Source of the DNA: Monoraphidium neglectum
Taxonomy: Eukaryota; Chlorophyta; Chlorophyceae; Sphaeropleales; Selenastraceae
DNA length: 11,456 nt
NCBI RefSeq assembly: GCF_000611645.1
Contig: NW_014012895.1
Span: 1 to 11,456 of the forward strand
Reading direction: 5' to 3'
In this document: positions 8,511 to 11,456 of the stretch, in pieces
Layout of the letters: each line of letters opens with the position of its first letter
How positions within the stretch are numbered: the first letter of the stretch is position 1
The notes under the pieces: model-generated
Told to the model about the DNA's origin: nothing
Database searches by the model: none
The model's input: the letters and a program-made list of their open reading frames with translations, nothing else
Position numbers and translations under genes: made by a program

Positions 8511-8853
8511 ACGCACGCTGCAGTGCGTGCACGCTTGACTTGTGCTCAGTGGAACGTGTATGAATACAGGTGAGATGTGTGCGCCGTATGCTGTTCAAAT
8601 TTGCAATGAAATGTGCATACTCCTCGGTTTCATTCACCTGGTGAATAGTAAGCACAGGGAGTAGTAATGTGACAGACAATTTGGGAGTCTCGTGGAGAAC
8701 AAGGTGGGTAATTTGTGAACTGGACATAGTTCTTGGGGGTAACAAGGGATTTTCAGAGTGACGACCTGCTCGCCCGTTCGCCTCTGCTGGTCAATGCTCC
8801 GTCTTGACAGGGGCTCCCCTGGCCGATTTTCGCTGCCCAGGCCTGTCACAGGG

Positions 8854-8900
8854 CACCCCCTCCCTGGCAACCCAGAATTATGCCAGGTTACCAGGGGGTG
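8854..8900. repeat. Nested stem-loop
   Basis: CACCCCCT (8854-8861) pairs with AGGGGGTG (8893-8900), and inside it CCTGGCA (8863-8869) pairs with TGCCAGG (8881-8887), around an AT-containing loop. Both stems are perfect. Confidence 0.7.
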
Positions 8901-9055
8901 TCGATTGGTAGGGCTGCATGCACCCGGCCTGATCCTGGTTTACTGTACCCACGGGGGTCCAATTATAGGGCTGCACACAGCCAGCCTCTGCCATTCCCAG
9001 TCGCTGACGGCCGTCGTACATTTCATCCTGGCTGAGTCATCAAAACAGTGCTGGT

Positions 9056-9108
9056 AGGGACGGCTGCGTCCCTGGGGACCGCGTCCCTGCCTGGCAGCGG
9101 CTGCCAGG
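9056..9108. repeat. Two adjacent small perfect inverted repeats
   Basis: AGGGACG (9056-9062) pairs with CGTCCCT (9067-9073) around GCTG, and CCTGGCAGC (9090-9098) pairs with GCTGCCAGG (9100-9108) around one base. They lie just before the coding-like piece at 9115-9312. Confidence 0.65.
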
Positions 9109-9114
9109 CTGCCT

Positions 9115-9312
9115 ATGGCGGGCGAGGCGGGCGCGTGTTGCGGCGTCCCAGAAGTTGTGCAGGCGTCGCACAACTGGCGAACCCTGGGGCGGCGGCTCTA
9201 GGACACGAGGCGGCTCAACGGAAACCCGCCGCTGCTGCTGGTGCGCGGCGTGCTGCAGGTTCCGCCGGAAACAGCCAGCGAGGAGGATGTGTGGGCGCAG
9301 CAGCGGCGGTTG
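9115..9312 (+). pseudogene. Possible relic or isolated exon, unidentified
   Basis: An ATG at 9115 opens 28 codons to a TAG at 9199-9201. The same frame then runs 37 codons (9202-9312) to a TGA at 9313, and these 37 codons look protein-like, with NGNPPLLLVRGVLQVPPE and ASEEDVWAQQRR. The TAG is the end of a good 3' splice acceptor (CTCTAG/GAC), and the TGA overlaps a consensus donor (GTGAGT at 9312-9317). So 9202-9311 could be a 110-nt internal exon rather than a broken frame. I found no flanking exon with compatible phase: a coding-like stretch at about 9345-9395 (ATLLWELEARVRTQAQ) does not join in frame. It is best read as a decayed gene fragment; no family is recognised. Confidence 0.25.
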
Positions 9313-10061
9313 TGAGTTGTCATCCGCGTCATGACGGTCGTGCCCATCCACAGCAACTCTGCTGTGGGAGCTTGAGGCGCGTGTGCGCACTCAGGCACAA
9401 AGGTGATTCGACTAAAAGTTTCTCCTGGGAAGTCAGACATCAATCTAATCTGAAAGGCAGATATGGTGAGTTTGTCACTTTGTTTCAATCCTTCTCACTC
9501 AGCTGTCAGTCATCATCCCTACACAAGTTGCCCCGCCAGCCCCACAACCGTGTCGCTTGACGCAAGCGGGCCGATGTTAGTCATGGCATACATGGCCAGA
9601 CACAAAGCGCCTCGGCAAGCCGCGCTGCCCCGTCTGGGTTGGCCCCTGTGCTGCACAGAACGGTGCTGACGCTGGCGCGCTGCGTCCAATTCAATGCCGG
9701 GGCTTGCGTGTTAGGCCTCTGGGCATGTGGATTCTCATTGTATGGGGGGTGTGCGGCCAGGTAAAAACGTTTGTTGCTGTCCCCATGTGGCTCCCTGGCG
9801 CGTGACTGCACTGCAGCGGGTGAGTCTGAACGCGCGTGCAGCGGCAGCAGACAGCTCAGGAGGAACCCTAGCCTCGATGTCAACGCATGCAGGTGCCACC
9901 TTGCCCGTGCGTGTGCACTGCCAGCAGCGTGGTGCAGCTGGGGGCGAGCCGACGGAGAGCCCTGATGAGGGGCACCCAGACCCTTGAACCCCAACCCCTC
10001 GGTAGAGCCGAACATCAAACGCCATACAGGTAATTCTTGTATTGAAGGGTACTGGTGGACC

Positions 10062-10490
10062 GGGTATGGGCAGGGATACCCCATGCGCTTTGTGTAAGTT
10101 GCTGCTCGCCAGACTTGCCGTGTGCGGCGTCTCCAGTGACGGTTGGGCCCTGCTTACGCCACCCGACTGACAAGGACAAAATGAACGCCGCCTGCATATT
10201 CAGAGGTGACCTGGAATAGGTTGTGGCCCTTTTGCCTCACCGTCGCCAGGATCTCCTTCGCACGTGCATGCACAAGCACCCTTTGCGGCCTTTTTCTTCG
10301 AACCGAGCTCAAGCCTCCTCCGCCGCACTGATAGACCCGCCGCGACACGACGCTCAGGAAGTGAGTTTGTGATATGAGTCCCTTGGAATGGGTACAAACA
10401 GGGAAACCCCACTTGCTTTGTAGGGCACTCTGCTTGCCGCACACTTGCCTATTGCCACCTCTACACGCCCCTGTGAGACGGTGAACGCCG
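10062..10490. repeat. Diverged direct duplication (10062-10190 and 10390-10490)
   Basis: The two segments share ordered blocks: GGGTA, CAGGGA(T/A)ACCCCA, GCTTTGT, ACTTGCC and TGAACGCCG followed by CTGC. Spacing differs by small indels (129 against 101 nt). On the minus strand both read into related peptides (KASGVSLFVPIP in the second copy, KAHGVSLPIP in the first). The first copy is interrupted by a stop and a frameshift relative to the second. This suggests an old tandem duplication of a coding or repeat segment; its identity is unknown. Confidence 0.4.
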
Positions 10491-10831
10491 ACTGCGGTTC
10501 CAAGATAGTTGAGGTTGATTCAAATCTCTCGATAGAACATTGCTGGCAGTATCGAGAGAGCCATTGCAATTTTGGTGCCATGTCGCACAGTTACTCAGCC
10601 TCGAGCGTGCCCTGACCCCCCTTTGCCAACGCGTCGCCATGATGCTCTAATGGATGGATGCACGCATCAATAATACATGTTAGTTGTCACACTGAGCAGC
10701 TCCTTATCAGTAACCCGGCGATGCTCGACCTTGATCATCCGGCCTAGACACACCAGGGTCCATTCGGCCAGAATGTGTTGCCTGAACACTGGAAATTGAT
10801 TCATCAGAGCTAGAATTATAAATCAGGCCGG

Positions 10832-11456
10832 ATGCGGCGACGGAACTTGGCGCATGGCAGCAGGCCGTCGCCGCTGCTGCTTGCGCTTGGTGGTGTTGTT
10901 GTGGCACTGGGTGCGCTGCTAATCGCATATCGAAAGTGTGGCTTGCTGCAAGCAGCACAATCATCACAGAGCAGTTTAGTAAGCCTGCGCAGCCGCAGCA
11001 GCAGTGGCCGCGGTCCAGAGTACATTGCAATCACTGCAGCTAGCGCAACACTGCCTAGCAGCGGCAGCGGCCGCATTGAGTTGCGGCATCCCCTCTGGTG
11101 GCATGGACCTGTGTGGTCTGGCTCTGGTTACGGCTCAGGTGCGCAGCTCAACCAATGCGCGGGCGGGTCGTCAACGTTGCACACTTGCATAAACCAGACG
11201 ACATCAAATTCATTGTTAGCAGCTGCTGCAGGCATGCGCTACATGATTTGCTGCTTTGCACATGTGCGCAACTGTTTTGAGAGCGCTTGTTTCAATGTGC
11301 AGACTCATTTCATATCTTGTTGTCCCTCGAATGCCCCATTCCCAGAGGCCATAAATATATTGATGTCTCTGCTGCGGTCTGGGCGCGTGCGGGAGGAGGA
11401 CGTGTGGGTGTCAAATCTTGGTGAGTGGGCAGATGAGTGGGTGCAGGGTGGGTGGG
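10832..11456 (+). CDS. Probable type II membrane glycosyltransferase, N-terminal part (cut by window end)
   Basis: Two exons are visible: 10832-11138 and 11346-11420, joined in phase 1 across a 207-nt intron with a GTGCGC donor and CCCAG acceptor. The second exon ends at a consensus GTGAGT donor, and the remaining bases are intron. The 127 visible complete codons start with a basic stretch (MRRRNLAHGSR) followed by one hydrophobic segment (about residues 15-33, LLLALGGVVVALGALLIAY) and RK, the layout of a Golgi signal anchor. A Ser-rich stem follows. The splice creates ELRHPLWWHGPVWSGSGYGS followed by EAINILMSLLRSGRV and EEDVWVSNLG, which I recognise as the N-terminal motif (H-x-P-x-x-SGSGYGSEA) of plant and algal group 1 (GT-B type) glycosyltransferases. 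The catalytic C-terminal domain is outside the window, so donor and acceptor substrates cannot be told. An un-spliced reading through the intron stays open, so the motif rather than a stop codon supports the splice. Confidence 0.6.
   Translation, partial: MRRRNLAHGSRPSPLLLALGGVVVALGALLIAYRKCGLLQAAQSSQSSLVSLRSRSSSGRGPEYIAITAASATLPSSGSGRIELRHPLWWHGPVWSGSGYGSGAQLNQCAGGSSTLHTCINQTTSNSLLAAAAGMRYMICCFAHVRNCFESACFNVQTHFISCCPSNAPFPEAINILMSLLRSGRVREEDVWVSNLGEWADEWVQGGW

Larger units (their letters stand above)
8511..10831. other. Divergent intergenic region with stem-loops, a possible relic exon and a diverged duplication
   Basis: It lies between the 5' ends of the minus-strand gene (8510) and the glycosyltransferase gene (10832), so it should contain both promoters. 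GC is lower than in the coding regions. No complete gene is supported: open frames are short and mutually overlapping. The only coding-like pieces are at 9202-9311 (plus) and about 10581-10357 (minus). A TATAAAT at 10816-10822 lies only 10 nt before the start ATG, too close to act as its TATA box. Confidence 0.5.

Noticed and set aside
7530..8516. Single 328-codon minus-strand protein with a His-Thr repeat domain
   Set aside because: The His-Thr run is a CA microsatellite inside an intron with good GT-AG borders, and the leading GTG is not a start codon.
10707..11076. Minus-strand open frames opposite the glycosyltransferase first exon
   Set aside because: The plus-strand reading has a signal anchor, a recognised motif and a phase-matched second exon; the minus readings have none.

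Overview
The window looks like nuclear DNA of a GC-rich green alga (Chlorophyta). The coding DNA is strongly GC-rich at third codon positions, and the proteins carry long Ala/Gly/Ser/Gln low-complexity tracts. Genes are split by short introns, nearly all with a GTGCG donor. TGTAA, the usual green-algal polyadenylation signal, occurs in one 3' flank, and long (TG)n/(CA)n microsatellites lie in introns. There are no bacterial operons or Shine-Dalgarno sites, and no tRNA, rRNA or CRISPR was seen. A genus cannot be assigned from the sequence alone.

Layout: (1) 1-582 (+) is the 3'-terminal coding exon of an unidentified protein with a disordered C terminus. (2) 583-2607 is about 2 kb without a credible gene; it holds a strong hairpin at 935-967 and presumably the 3' UTR of gene 1 and the promoter of gene 2. 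(3) 2721-5388 (+) is a six-exon gene for a 423-residue interferon-related developmental regulator (IFRD) family protein, preceded by a 36-codon upstream ORF that stops 2 nt before the main ATG. (4) 5389-6547 is the tail-to-tail intergenic region between genes 2 and 3, with a TGTAA signal at 6286. (5) 8510-6548 (-) is a three-exon gene for a 362-residue, probably chloroplast-targeted protein whose family I do not recognise; its two introns carry complementary CA and UG repeats around the middle exon. (6) 8511-10831 is 2.3 kb of mostly non-coding DNA with stem-loops, a possible relic exon at 9202-9311 and a diverged direct duplication (10062-10190 / 10390-10490). (7) 10832-window end (+) holds the first two exons of a probable type II membrane glycosyltransferase, cut by the window edge.

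The exon models rest on reading-phase agreement across every junction and, for IFRD and the glycosyltransferase, on continuity of recognisable family motifs. The genes do not form an obvious functional pathway, and I see no defence or mobile system. The most interesting signals are regulatory: the upstream ORF on the IFRD gene, the complementary repeats flanking an exon, and the in-frame duplication of a stop codon.
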